Source of the DNA: Bradyrhizobium sp. CCBAU 53351
Lineage (GTDB): Bacteria > Pseudomonadota > Alphaproteobacteria > Rhizobiales > Xanthobacteraceae
Length of the DNA stretch: 64,000 bases
Reading direction: 5' to 3'
Assembly (NCBI RefSeq): GCF_015291745.1
Contig: NZ_CP030059.1
Coordinates: 3,871,501 to 3,935,500 of the forward strand
In this document: in pieces, positions 39,530-47,946 of the stretch
Layout of the letters: every line of letters starts with the position of its first letter
How positions within the stretch are numbered: position 1 is the first letter of the stretch
Translations under genes and position numbers: made by a program
Notes under the pieces: model-generated
Seen by the model: the letters and a program-made list of their open reading frames with translations, nothing else
Told to the model about the DNA's origin: nothing
Databases searched by the model: none

Positions 39530-40522
39530 TCACTTCACCAGCCAGCCCTGCTCGCCCGCGACCTGCTTGACGTGTTCGAGGTCCTCCTTGATGAACTTGT
39601 CGAATTCGGCGCCGGTCAGGAAGGTGTCGACCTGGGAGGTCTTCTCGATGTAATCCTTCCACTCCGGCGTCGCCTGCACCTTCTTCATGAGGTCGACATA
39701 GAACGCGGCCTGGTCCGGCGTGACCTTGCCGGGCAGCCACACGGTGCGCGGCTGCTCATATTGCTTGATGTCGAGGCCCTGCTCGACGCAGGTGGGAACG
39801 TCGCCCCAGCCTTCGGTCGCCGTGATCTTGGCGCCCTGCGGCAGCCGCTTCGGGCTGAACACACAGAGCGGGCGCTGCGTGCCGCCGCGCCATTGCCCGA
39901 GGCTCTCGCTGGGATTGTTGACGTGGGAGTCGAGATGTCCGCCGGCGAGCTGCACGGCGGTCTCGGCGCCGCTCTTGAAGGGGATGTAGGTCAGCTTGAC
40001 CTTGCCGGCTTTCTCGATCATGCGCGTCAAGACCTCGTCGGTGTCCTTGGACTGTGCGCCGCCCATCTTGAATTCGCCGGATGCGGCGGCCTTCAGGTAA
40101 TCGCCCGCATTCTTGTATGGCGCGTCCTGCTTGACCCAGAGCAAAAACTCGTCCTGCGCCATCGCCGCGATCGGGGTGAGATCGGTGTAATTGAAGGCGA
40201 CCTTGGAGACGAGCGGCTGCTGCCAGGCATTGGAGGTGCCGAAGATCACCTTGTAGGGATCGCCGGCCGACGCCTTGCCGTAGACATAGCCTTCGGCACC
40301 GCTACCGCCGCCCTTGTTGACGACGACGATCGGCTGCTCCGTCAGCTTGTGCTTGGTGATGATGTTCTGCACTGCGCGGGCGAGATTGTCGGTGCCGCCG
40401 CCGGGGCCGGCGGTGGCCACGAACTCGATCGGCTTTTGCGGTTGCCAGGCACTGAGCGCGGGCATGGTACCGGCGAGCACGGTTAAGGCTGCGGAGAGCA
40501 GAAATATTGACGTCCGACCCAT
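39530..40522 (-). CDS. tctC: tripartite tricarboxylate transporter, TctC binding protein
   Basis: 330 residues. A signal peptide (SIFLLSAALTVLAGTMPALSA) directs a type 2 periplasmic binding protein of the Bug/TctC family, seen in PIEFVATAGPGGGTDNLAR (P-loop-like binding turn) and VVNKGGGSGAEGYVYGK. It binds a carboxylate substrate; which one cannot be told. It leads the transporter unit and lies 66 bases downstream of the CoA-transferase. Confidence 0.93.
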   Translation of the reverse strand: MGRTSIFLLSAALTVLAGTMPALSAWQPQKPIEFVATAGPGGGTDNLARAVQNIITKHKLTEQPIVVVNKGGGSGAEGYVYGKASAGDPYKVIFGTSNAWQQPLVSKVAFNYTDLTPIAAMAQDEFLLWVKQDAPYKNAGDYLKAAASGEFKMGGAQSKDTDEVLTRMIEKAGKVKLTYIPFKSGAETAVQLAGGHLDSHVNNPSESLGQWRGGTQRPLCVFSPKRLPQGAKITATEGWGDVPTCVEQGLDIKQYEQPRTVWLPGKVTPDQAAFYVDLMKKVQATPEWKDYIEKTSQVDTFLTGAEFDKFIKEDLEHVKQVAGEQGWLVK

Positions 40523-40588
40523 GATTTCCTCCAGCTGATTTTTGTCTTTTCTAATTTTTGTCTTTGGCCTTGTCGTATTCACGTCCGA

Positions 40589-41842
40589 TCAGGCGACGCG
40601 TTCCGCCTGTCTTCCCGAGGCCAGGACGATTGCGCCTTCTTTTGCGAGCGCTTCGATCTGCTTGTGGTCGAACCCGTGCTCGGCCAGCACGTCTCTCGTG
40701 TGCTCACCATAGACCGGTGCGCCTGACAGCACTTTGCCTGGGGTCTCCGAAAACTTCACGGGCAGCCCGATCGTCTTCACGGGACCGAGCGTGGAATGCT
40801 CGACCTCGACCACCATCTCGCGCGCCAGCGTCTGGGGATCACTGAGCGCCTCCAGCATGTCGTGCACGGGGCCGCACGGCACGCCCTTCTCGTCCAGCGC
40901 GGCAAGCCAGTGCGCCCGAGTTCGGGTGCGGAAGCGCTCGCTGAGGACCGCCTCGAGCTCCTTGAGATTGGCCATGCGGTCGGCGCCGTTGACGAAGCGC
41001 GGATCGGCGGCGAGCTCGCTCGCACCGAGCGCTTCCAGCATCAATAGCCAGTGCTTCTTGTTGGCGCCGCCGACCACGAGCCAGCCGTCCGAGGCCTCGA
41101 ACGCCTGATACGGCGCGTTGAGCGGATGCGCCGAGCCCATCGCGCGCGGCGCGGTGCCTGCGGCGAGCGCGATAGTGGACTGCCAATAGGTCTGCACCAG
41201 CGCGGCCTCGTAGAGCGAGGTCTCGACCCACTGCCCCTCCCCGGTCTTGAGGCGGTGCGTGTAGGCCGCCAGAATGCCCATGCTCGCGAGCAGGCCGGCG
41301 GTGATGTCGGACAGCGGCGGGCCGCATTTCACGGGCGGACCGTCGGGGCGTTCGCCCGTAAAGCTCATGATGCCGCTCATGGCCTGCGCGACGAGATCGA
41401 AGCCGCGGCGGTGCTTGTAGGGACCGGTGCGGCCGAAGCCCGACAGCGAGCAATAGATCAGCGATGGATATTGCTTGTGAAGCTCTTCGTAACCGAAGCC
41501 GAGGCGCTCCATGGCGCCGGGCGCGAAATTCTCGACCAGCACGTCGGCATTCGCGATCAGCCGGCGCAGTACCTGTTTGCCGCCCTCGGTCTTGAGGTCC
41601 AGCACGATGCCGCGCTTGTTGCGGTTCATCATTAGGAACGAGGCCGCCTCATCGCCGATCTTCGGCGGTACGGAGTGGCGGGTATCATCGCCGTTCGGCG
41701 ATTTCTCGATCTTGATGACGTCGGCGCCCATGTCGGCGAGCATCAGGGTGCAGGTCGGGCCGGCCATGACATGGGTGAGATCGACGACCTTGAGCCCGGC
41801 AAGCGGTCCTGAACGGCGGGAGGTAGATTGCGAACCTGGCAT
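40589..41842 (-). CDS. CaiB/BaiF family CoA-transferase
   Basis: 417 residues of class III CoA-transferase. Conserved features include LKVVDLTHVMAGPTCT at the start, NKRGIVLDLKT, NADVLVENFAPG (catalytic Asp in that segment) and YCSLSGFGRTGPYKH. It moves CoA between a donor and a carboxylic acid substrate, activating what the adjacent transporter imports (inference). The ten-base gap to the hydratase start and same strand indicate an operon. Confidence 0.92.
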   Translation of the reverse strand: MPGSQSTSRRSGPLAGLKVVDLTHVMAGPTCTLMLADMGADVIKIEKSPNGDDTRHSVPPKIGDEAASFLMMNRNKRGIVLDLKTEGGKQVLRRLIANADVLVENFAPGAMERLGFGYEELHKQYPSLIYCSLSGFGRTGPYKHRRGFDLVAQAMSGIMSFTGERPDGPPVKCGPPLSDITAGLLASMGILAAYTHRLKTGEGQWVETSLYEAALVQTYWQSTIALAAGTAPRAMGSAHPLNAPYQAFEASDGWLVVGGANKKHWLLMLEALGASELAADPRFVNGADRMANLKELEAVLSERFRTRTRAHWLAALDEKGVPCGPVHDMLEALSDPQTLAREMVVEVEHSTLGPVKTIGLPVKFSETPGKVLSGAPVYGEHTRDVLAEHGFDHKQIEALAKEGAIVLASGRQAERVA

Positions 41843-41851
41843 CGGGGCGTC

Positions 41852-42646
41852 CTATTGGCCGCGCCATTGCGGCGCGCGCTTGTTGAGGAAAGCATCGAGC
41901 CCTTCGCGAAAATCCTGGCTCGTGTAGCACATCAGGATGAGGTCTTCGCCCTCGTCCCGGGTCAGCCGCCTCTGCAGGCGGGCGACCGCCTGCTTGGTCG
42001 CATTGAGCGTCAGCGGCGCATGACCGGCGACCAGCCGCGCGACCTCATCGGCCCGCTTGTCCAGCGCGGCAAGATCCGCGACGACCTCGCCGAGCAGCCC
42101 GACGGTTGCGGCTTTCGCGGCATCGACCAGGCGCGCGGTGAAGATCAGGTCCTTGACGCGCGCAGCGCCAATCAGCGCGGTGAGACGGCTGACATTGGAC
42201 ATCGACAGGCAATTGCCGAGCGTCCGGGCGATCGGAAATCCGATCTTCGCGCTTGCCGTGCCGATGCGCAGGTCGCAGGCCGCGGCAATGCCCGCACCAC
42301 CGCCCGTGCAGAAGCCGTTGATCGCCGCGATGGTCGGCACGCGGCACGCTTCCAGCGTGGTCAGCACCCGATCGATGCGGTTCTCGTAGTCGATCGCGTC
42401 CTGCGGCGTCTTGAACCCGCGGAACTGGTTGATGTCGGTGCCCGAGGCAAACGCCTTGTCGCCGGCCCCGCGCAGCACCAGCACCTTGATCGAGGGGTCG
42501 CCGTTCGCCTGCTCGCAGATCGCGGCGAGCCGTTCATACATGGCGAAGGTGAAGGCGTTACGGGCCTGCGGGCGGTTGAAGGTGATCCGCCCGATGCCGT
42601 CATTGCATTCAAAAACGAGGTCGTCCGCCTCCGCAGCTAGGTCCAT
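41852..42646 (-). CDS. enoyl-CoA hydratase/isomerase family protein
   Basis: 264 residues with the crotonase fold: GIGRITFNRPQARNAF, the oxyanion-hole segment GAGDKAFASGTDINQF and AINGFCTGGGAGIAAACDLRIG. Catalytic Glu positions vary, so hydration or isomerisation cannot be decided. First gene of the operon read leftward; its promoter region contains the GntR operators at 42673 and 42735. Confidence 0.92.
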   Translation of the reverse strand: MDLAAEADDLVFECNDGIGRITFNRPQARNAFTFAMYERLAAICEQANGDPSIKVLVLRGAGDKAFASGTDINQFRGFKTPQDAIDYENRIDRVLTTLEACRVPTIAAINGFCTGGGAGIAAACDLRIGTASAKIGFPIARTLGNCLSMSNVSRLTALIGAARVKDLIFTARLVDAAKAATVGLLGEVVADLAALDKRADEVARLVAGHAPLTLNATKQAVARLQRRLTRDEGEDLILMCYTSQDFREGLDAFLNKRAPQWRGQ

Positions 42647-42672
42647 TTCCTCATGTCCTCTTGTTTTTTACA

Positions 42673-42687
42673 TTTTTGAATGCAAAA
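42673..42687. promoter_or_regulatory. GntR operator 1
   Basis: TTTTTGAATGCAAAA, imperfect palindrome between the divergent hydratase operon and gntR gene. A partial third copy, GCATTCAAAAA (42605-42615), lies inside the start of the hydratase gene. Confidence 0.6.
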
Positions 42688-42734
42688 TCTGCGATAAGCA
42701 AGCTGGAACTTGCAGATTTCGACAGATTCCCGCA

Positions 42735-42750
42735 TTTTTGAATTCAAAGG
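42735..42750. promoter_or_regulatory. GntR operator 2
   Basis: Core TTTGAATTCAAA (42737-42748), a perfect 12-bp palindrome, just before the ribosome-binding site of gntR. It shares TTTTTGAAT with operator 1. Confidence 0.65.
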
Positions 42751-42763
42751 GAGCGCTGGTGCC

Positions 42764-43429
42764 ATGCTTCATGAAGACGTCGTCGGACGCATCCGCGCCA
42801 TTCTGCTCGACGGCGAAATCCCGCCGGGCGCCCGGATTCCCGAGCGCGAGCTGTGTGAGCGGCTCGGGATCTCGCGCACACCGCTGCGCGAGGCGCTCAA
42901 GGTGCTCGCCGCCGAAGGCCTCGTGCAGCTCTTGCCGCATCGCGGCTCGCGCGCGGCAAAGCTGACCGACAAGGACATGCGCGACCTGTTCGAGGTCTGC
43001 CAGGGCCTCGAGGCCCTCGCCGGCGAGCTCGCCTGCGAGCGCATCACGGATGCCGAGATCGACGCGATCGCCGCAGCGCACGCACAGATGGTGCAGCATT
43101 ATCGCGACGGCGATCTGATCCAGTACTACCGCGGCAACCGCGCCATTCACGAAGCCATCGTCAGCGCAGCCGGAAACCCCGTGCTGGCGGGGCTTTACAC
43201 ATCCGTGACTGCGCGCATCCGCCGCGCGCGTTATGTCACGCCGATGACGCCGCAGCGCTGGGCCCTCGCCGTGAAGGAGCACGAGGCCATCCTGAATGCG
43301 CTGCAGAGGCGCGACGGCGCCGGCCTCTCCCATATCCTGCGTGCGCATCTGCGCCACAAGCGCGAAGAGGTGCTGCAGGCGGGCTTTGCCGAGACGGAAG
43401 CAAGCGAACTCGCGCTGAGAATTGCGTAA
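42764..43429 (+). CDS. GntR-family regulator, FCD (FadR-like) subfamily
   Basis: 221 residues: an N-terminal winged helix (LHEDVVGRIRAILLDGEIPPG, then ELCERLGISRTPLREALKVLAAEGLV) and an all-helical FCD ligand domain (LFEVCQGLEALAGELA, metal-type His in RGNRAIHEAI and HEAILNAL). It probably senses a carboxylate or acyl-CoA of the adjacent pathway. The start at ATG 42764 (GGGAG ten bases upstream) is preferred over TTG 42710, which would place operator 2 inside the gene. Confidence 0.93.
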   Translation: MLHEDVVGRIRAILLDGEIPPGARIPERELCERLGISRTPLREALKVLAAEGLVQLLPHRGSRAAKLTDKDMRDLFEVCQGLEALAGELACERITDAEIDAIAAAHAQMVQHYRDGDLIQYYRGNRAIHEAIVSAAGNPVLAGLYTSVTARIRRARYVTPMTPQRWALAVKEHEAILNALQRRDGAGLSHILRAHLRHKREEVLQAGFAETEASELALRIA

Positions 43430-43654
43430 GGCGCAATTCACGATGCGTTGGATCGCACACAGCGCGTCCACACGCGACCTTCCCGCTCGGCCGCCCCTTC
43501 CCGCTCCGCGCGAATTGGCGCACTAATTCCACTTGCTAGCTTGTCGCCCCCGGCGCAGCATACTTTTCTGCCGGCCCGCGGCCACGTCGCCGCTCAGGCC
43601 GGCCCCAACGCGCGAACAATCGCGCAAGACAAAAGACAAAAGCGGAGGAAACGC

Positions 43655-44626
43655 ATGACAATCGATGTCTCACGTCGATCCCTACTTGCCCTTGGAGCCG
43701 GCCTTGGTGCCAGCGCGATGCTCGGCAGCAGCGCGTTGGCGAAGGCTCCCAAGCTCGGCACCCAGACGCCGTACTGGCACCGCTTCGTTCTCGGCGATGC
43801 CGAAGTGACCGTCGTGTCCGACGGACCGCTGCCGCTCGGCGACCCCTCCGGGACCTTCACCGGCGTTCCCAAGGAAGAGGTCAAGAAGATGCTGGCGGAC
43901 AATTTCCTGTCGCCGGACAACGTCGTGCTCGAACAGAACTCGCCGATCGTAAATACCGGCGACAAGCTCATCCTGTTCGACACCGGCATGGGCTCGTCGA
44001 AGATGTTTGGCGCCAGCACCGGGCGGCAGCAGAAGAGCATGATGGAGGCCGGCATCAAGCCGGAGGACATCGATGCCGTGGTGTGCTCACACGCCCATAT
44101 CGACCACATCGGCGGCATCGTCGATGCCAACGACAAGCCGCTGTTCCCGAACGCGCAGATCTACATCTCCCAGACCGATTTCGACTTCTGGACCGACGAG
44201 GGCAAGCTCGGCAGCCCGGCCAAGGACTTCGTCGTTCACGCCCGCAAGAACCTGCTGCCGGTTCGCGACCGGATCAAATTCTTCAAGGACGGCGAGGAAT
44301 TCCTGCCCGGCGTGCAGGCGATCTCGGCGCCCGGCCACACCGTCGGCCACACCATCTTCATGGTGTCGTCGGCCGGCAAGTCGTTCGCTTTCCTCGGCGA
44401 TCTCTCGCACCATTCCGTGCTGCTGCTCGAACGGCCGCGGATGGAGTTCTCGTACGACACCGATCCGAAGCAGGCGGCGGAGTCGCGCGTCAAACTGCTG
44501 ACGATGCTGGCGGCCAACAAGACGCCGGTGATGTCCTATCACTTCGCCTGGCCGGGCTACGGCCATGTCGCCAAGGCCGGTGAAGGCTTCCACTACTATC
44601 CCGAACCGATGAAGATGGCGTTGTAG
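43655..44626 (+). CDS. secreted metallo-beta-lactamase-fold hydrolase
   Basis: 323 residues. A twin-arginine signal (SRRSLLALGAGLGASAMLG) suggests folded export. The MBL site is intact: HAHIDHIGG (HxHxDH, near 149), GHTVGHT (His) and LGDLSHHS (Asp), ending in MSYHFAWPGYGH. The class resembles broad quorum-lactonase or other periplasmic hydrolases; the substrate is not determined. AGCGGAGG sets ATG 43655. It stands downstream of gntR and may be regulated with it. Confidence 0.9.
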   Translation: MTIDVSRRSLLALGAGLGASAMLGSSALAKAPKLGTQTPYWHRFVLGDAEVTVVSDGPLPLGDPSGTFTGVPKEEVKKMLADNFLSPDNVVLEQNSPIVNTGDKLILFDTGMGSSKMFGASTGRQQKSMMEAGIKPEDIDAVVCSHAHIDHIGGIVDANDKPLFPNAQIYISQTDFDFWTDEGKLGSPAKDFVVHARKNLLPVRDRIKFFKDGEEFLPGVQAISAPGHTVGHTIFMVSSAGKSFAFLGDLSHHSVLLLERPRMEFSYDTDPKQAAESRVKLLTMLAANKTPVMSYHFAWPGYGHVAKAGEGFHYYPEPMKMAL

Positions 44627-44842
44627 CTCGTCACACCAGGTCCGGGCGGCGCATGCGCTGCCCGGACCCGTCTGATCAAGTCGCGCCGCAATTTCCGCTT
44701 TTCGTAATATCTATAAATCCGATTGTAACCGTCCATATTATTCGTTTGTCAAAACCATTCTCCTGCGTAGCGTAAGCCGCGTGGCATCGCCGGCCGGCCG
44801 CAACGGCCGCGTCGGCAGACGCCTCACGCACCAGGAGCGACC

Positions 44843-45001
44843 ATGACCACGACGTCACAGAGCGAAACGTCATTCTCCCAACTGCTGCTCCGTTGGATCG
44901 CCCATCGGCTGTCACTGACGATGGCGGCGATCAGGCCGGTTTATCGCGCCGGCGACATCGCCGCCGCCGCCGCCGCGAGCAACAGTCCCTCCGGCGCGTA
45001 A
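44843..45001 (+). CDS. 52-residue protein of unknown function
   Basis: Begins MTTTSQSETSFSQLLLRWIA, a helix with RWIAHRLSLTMAAIRPVYR, then an Ala run and a polar end. CAGGAG lies five bases upstream of the ATG. The stop is nine bases from the convergent LysR gene. Function unknown. Confidence 0.55.
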   Translation: MTTTSQSETSFSQLLLRWIAHRLSLTMAAIRPVYRAGDIAAAAAASNSPSGA

Positions 45002-45010
45002 AGCCGATCC

Positions 45011-45904
45011 TCAGCGTCGCTTGCGCCCGCGGTTCAGCGGAGTTTCCGTTGCGCGACGGGCCTGCTCGGCCGCGAGGTCACGCATGGTCGCGATCGCGCT
45101 CGAGACGTGTGCGTCCGGCTGGTCGACCGAGTAGACGACATAGGCCGGCATCGAAAATTTCGGCGCGCCGCCAACGAGGTGCAGCCGCCGCGCCCTCAGC
45201 AGCGGCTCGACGATCCGCTGCGCGAAGTAGCCCGAACCGCCGTTGGCCAGGACATGCCGCAGCCCGAGCCAACCGATATTCGCCGTCAGCGCGGGGCCTG
45301 CGAAATTCGGGAAGACGGCGCTGTGGCGGGCGTAGAACTCCGGGCCCCAATCGACGCAGACGTAGCCGTTCTCCGGCTCCGGCCCGCTCCTCGGGTTGGT
45401 CGAGACGAGCACGAGCTGCTCCTCGAACAGCAGTTCGACCTTGAGGCCGGGGCGACTTTGCGGCGTGTACATGACGCCGATGTCGATGCGTCCTTCGACC
45501 AGCCCTTGCATCAGCTCCGGCTCGAGCGCGCTTTCGGCGCGGATAGAGATCTGCGGATTGGCCTCCTGCATGCGCGGCACCCAGAGCAGCAGGAATTCCT
45601 CCCACAGGCCGATGCGCCCGCCGACCACGAGCGCGCCGCTAAAACCTTTGGGGATTCCGACGTCGTGCCGGGCCTGTTCGACAGTGCGCACCAGCGTGGA
45701 GGCGTGCCGCTGAAACTGGCGGCCCGCCGCCGTCAACGCCGCACCGGCCTTGTTGCGAACGAACAGCGTGCAGCCGAGCAGCTCTTCGAGGGAATGGATG
45801 CGCGTGCTGACGGTGGACTGGCTGACGTGAAGCCGCTCGGCGGCCGTGATGAAATTGCCGGTCGCAACCACGGTCAGGAATGTCCGCGCCAGCTCGGTAT
45901 CCAC
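45011..45904 (-). CDS. LysR-family transcriptional regulator
   Basis: 297 residues. An N-terminal winged helix (LARTFLTVVATGNFITAAERLHVSQSTVSTRIHSLEE) and a PBP-like effector domain (FSGALVVGGRIGLWEEFLLLW onward). Seventy-two bases after the haloacid dehalogenase start, same strand, so it may be read with it. The tail is Arg-rich (NRGRKRR). Effector unknown. Confidence 0.93.
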   Translation of the reverse strand: MDTELARTFLTVVATGNFITAAERLHVSQSTVSTRIHSLEELLGCTLFVRNKAGAALTAAGRQFQRHASTLVRTVEQARHDVGIPKGFSGALVVGGRIGLWEEFLLLWVPRMQEANPQISIRAESALEPELMQGLVEGRIDIGVMYTPQSRPGLKVELLFEEQLVLVSTNPRSGPEPENGYVCVDWGPEFYARHSAVFPNFAGPALTANIGWLGLRHVLANGGSGYFAQRIVEPLLRARRLHLVGGAPKFSMPAYVVYSVDQPDAHVSSAIATMRDLAAEQARRATETPLNRGRKRR

Positions 45905-45976
45905 GACCCCCTCACATCGATCTTTTCGATATGAAAGGCGCTCTCTTCAGCAATGTCAAACGGACGGCCCTGAAAC

Positions 45977-46696
45977 CTAACAACCGAGCTTGTCGGCGAT
46001 CCCGCCAAAATCCTTGGCAACGATGTCCCATTTGCCGGTCGCTTCGAAATCGACCTTCTGAAGCGGACCATACTCCGTCGGACGTGCCACGAACGCGGTC
46101 TTCAGCCCGTTCTTCTGCGCGGCCGCGAGATCGCCGTTGTGGGCGGCGACCATCATCACCTCGCCCGGATCGAGGCAAAGCAGACGCGCGGCACCGAGAT
46201 AGGTCTCGGGATCCGGCTTGTAATGCTCGAACAGCTCGGCCGACATGATGAGGTCCCACGGCAGGCCAGCGAACTTCGCCATGTTGGTGAGCAGCGCAAC
46301 GTTGCCGTTCGAGAGCGGCGAGATCACGAATTTCGACTTCAGCCGCGTCAGGCCGGCGACGCTGTCCGGCCAGGGATTGAGGCGGTGCCAGCCCTTGGTG
46401 AGATAGTCGAGATCGGCTTCGGTGAGGCCCTTGATCGCGAACTGCGCGACCAGCTTCTCCAGCGAGCGGCGGTGCAGATCATCGAGCATGACATAGCCGC
46501 GCTCGGGATGTTGGCGCACGTCGTCCATCGAGGCCATGTACATGCCGCGCCAGCCGTCGACCAAGGCGGTCCAGTCGGCGCTGATGCCGCGCTGCTTGCT
46601 CCACCACATGAAGTCGGTGATCAGGCTGGTGCGCCAGTCCACGACCGTACCGAACACATCGAAGACCAGGGCTTTGACGGCGGAGAGATCGGACAT
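45977..46696 (-). CDS. haloacid dehalogenase type II
   Basis: 239 residues of HAD superfamily: FDVFGTVVDWRTSL (nucleophile Asp in the first DVFGT), SPLSNGN (Ser/Asn motif 2), KPDPETYLGAARLL (Lys, motif 3) and MMVAAHNGDLAAA (motif 4). The cap domain and motif spacing match L-2-haloacid dehalogenases, which replace halogen by hydroxyl. It sits with a LysR gene that may control it. Confidence 0.9.
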   Translation of the reverse strand: MSDLSAVKALVFDVFGTVVDWRTSLITDFMWWSKQRGISADWTALVDGWRGMYMASMDDVRQHPERGYVMLDDLHRRSLEKLVAQFAIKGLTEADLDYLTKGWHRLNPWPDSVAGLTRLKSKFVISPLSNGNVALLTNMAKFAGLPWDLIMSAELFEHYKPDPETYLGAARLLCLDPGEVMMVAAHNGDLAAAQKNGLKTAFVARPTEYGPLQKVDFEATGKWDIVAKDFGGIADKLGC

Positions 46697-46719
46697 GGCG
46701 CTTCCTGATTGTTCTTTTT

Positions 46720-46839
46720 GTCATTCCGGGGCGATGCGCTGCATCGAACCCGGAATCCATTGAGCGTCAGAGTCTGCCGCCCGATGGATTCCGGGCTCTC
46801 CGGGCCGCGCCTGGCGCGGTCCCGTCGCCCCGGAATGAC
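46720..46839. repeat. 120-bp cruciform repeat
   Basis: Outer arms GTCATTCCGGGGCGA (46720-46734) / TCGCCCCGGAATGAC (46825-46839); inner arms CCCGGAATCCAT (46749-46760) / ATGGATTCCGGG (46784-46795). Between the dehalogenase and glpX, no coding content. A solo arm lies at 30185. Confidence 0.9.
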
Positions 46840-46859
46840 GGCAGCTGTTATTGCCTGGC

Positions 46860-47861
46860 TTAGTCCAGATGGAACTTCGCCAGCTCGCGATGCTCGGCCT
46901 TGATGTAGCGCACGGTGCCGGTGACGGAGCGCATCACGACGGTCTCGGTCTCGATCACGCCGTCCTTGCGGAATTTGACGCCGGACAACAGCGACCCCGT
47001 GGTGACACCGGTGGCGGCGAACAGGCAGTCGCCGCGCGCCATGTCCTCGATGCCGTAGATCATCTTGGGATCGTTGACGCCCATCTTGCCTGCACGCTCG
47101 ATTTTCTCGGCGGAATCGAGGATCAGGCGGCACTGCATCTGGCCGCCGATGCAACGCAGGGCCACGGCGGCGAGCACGCCTTCCGGCGCGCCGCCCGTGC
47201 CGAGATACATGTCGACGCCGGTATTGTCAGGGTCGGCGCAATGGATCACGCCGGCGACGTCGCCATCCGTGATCAGGCGCACGGCGGCGCCGGTCGAGCG
47301 CACGCTCGTGATGATGTCGGCATGGCGCGGACGGTCGAGCACGAGAACGGTGATGCCCTCCGGCTTGACGCCCTTGGCCTTGGCGAGGCGGCGGACGTTG
47401 TCGGCCGGGCTCGCATCGAGATCGACGACGCCCTTGTCGTAGCCGGGGCCGATCGCGAGCTTCTGCATGTAGACGTCGGGCGCGTGCAGCAGCGTGCCGC
47501 CGTCGGCCATCGCCATGGTGGCGATCGAGCCCGGCATGTTCTTGGCGCACAGCGTGGTGCCTTCGAGGGGATCGACCGCGATGTCAACTTCGGGACCCGC
47601 CTTGAGGCCGACCTGCTCGCCGATGTACAGCATCGGCGCCTCGTCGCGCTCGCCCTCGCCGATCACGATGGTGCCCTGGATCGGCAGCTTGTTGAGCTCG
47701 CGCCGCATCGCATCGACGGCGGCCTGGTCGGCCGCCTTCTCGTTGCCGTGCCCGCGCAGCCGCGCCGACGACACCGCCGCCCGCTCTGTCACCCGCACGA
47801 TCTCCAGCGTCAGGATGCGCTCGAGCAATGCCTGCGGCGGGACTGAAATATGGGTCGACAT
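46860..47861 (-). CDS. glpX: class II fructose-1,6-bisphosphatase (GlpX)
   Basis: 333 residues with the GlpX fold: VIGEGERDEAPMLYIGE, DIAVDPLEGTTLCA (metal-binding Asp/Glu) and MYLGTGGAPEGVLAAVAL. It makes fructose 6-phosphate in gluconeogenesis and, in autotrophic relatives, in the Calvin cycle. Its ATG 47861 has GGAG upstream and lies 85 bases downstream of hom on the same strand, an arrangement typical of this genus. Confidence 0.95.
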   Translation of the reverse strand: MSTHISVPPQALLERILTLEIVRVTERAAVSSARLRGHGNEKAADQAAVDAMRRELNKLPIQGTIVIGEGERDEAPMLYIGEQVGLKAGPEVDIAVDPLEGTTLCAKNMPGSIATMAMADGGTLLHAPDVYMQKLAIGPGYDKGVVDLDASPADNVRRLAKAKGVKPEGITVLVLDRPRHADIITSVRSTGAAVRLITDGDVAGVIHCADPDNTGVDMYLGTGGAPEGVLAAVALRCIGGQMQCRLILDSAEKIERAGKMGVNDPKMIYGIEDMARGDCLFAATGVTTGSLLSGVKFRKDGVIETETVVMRSVTGTVRYIKAEHRELAKFHLD

Positions 47862-47946
47862 CGGCTAACTCCTTCAAACGGTTCTGGGCAGACTCTCTCT
47901 GCCCACATCAATTCGCAACGCCCACGATTCGTTCGAACGAACCGCC

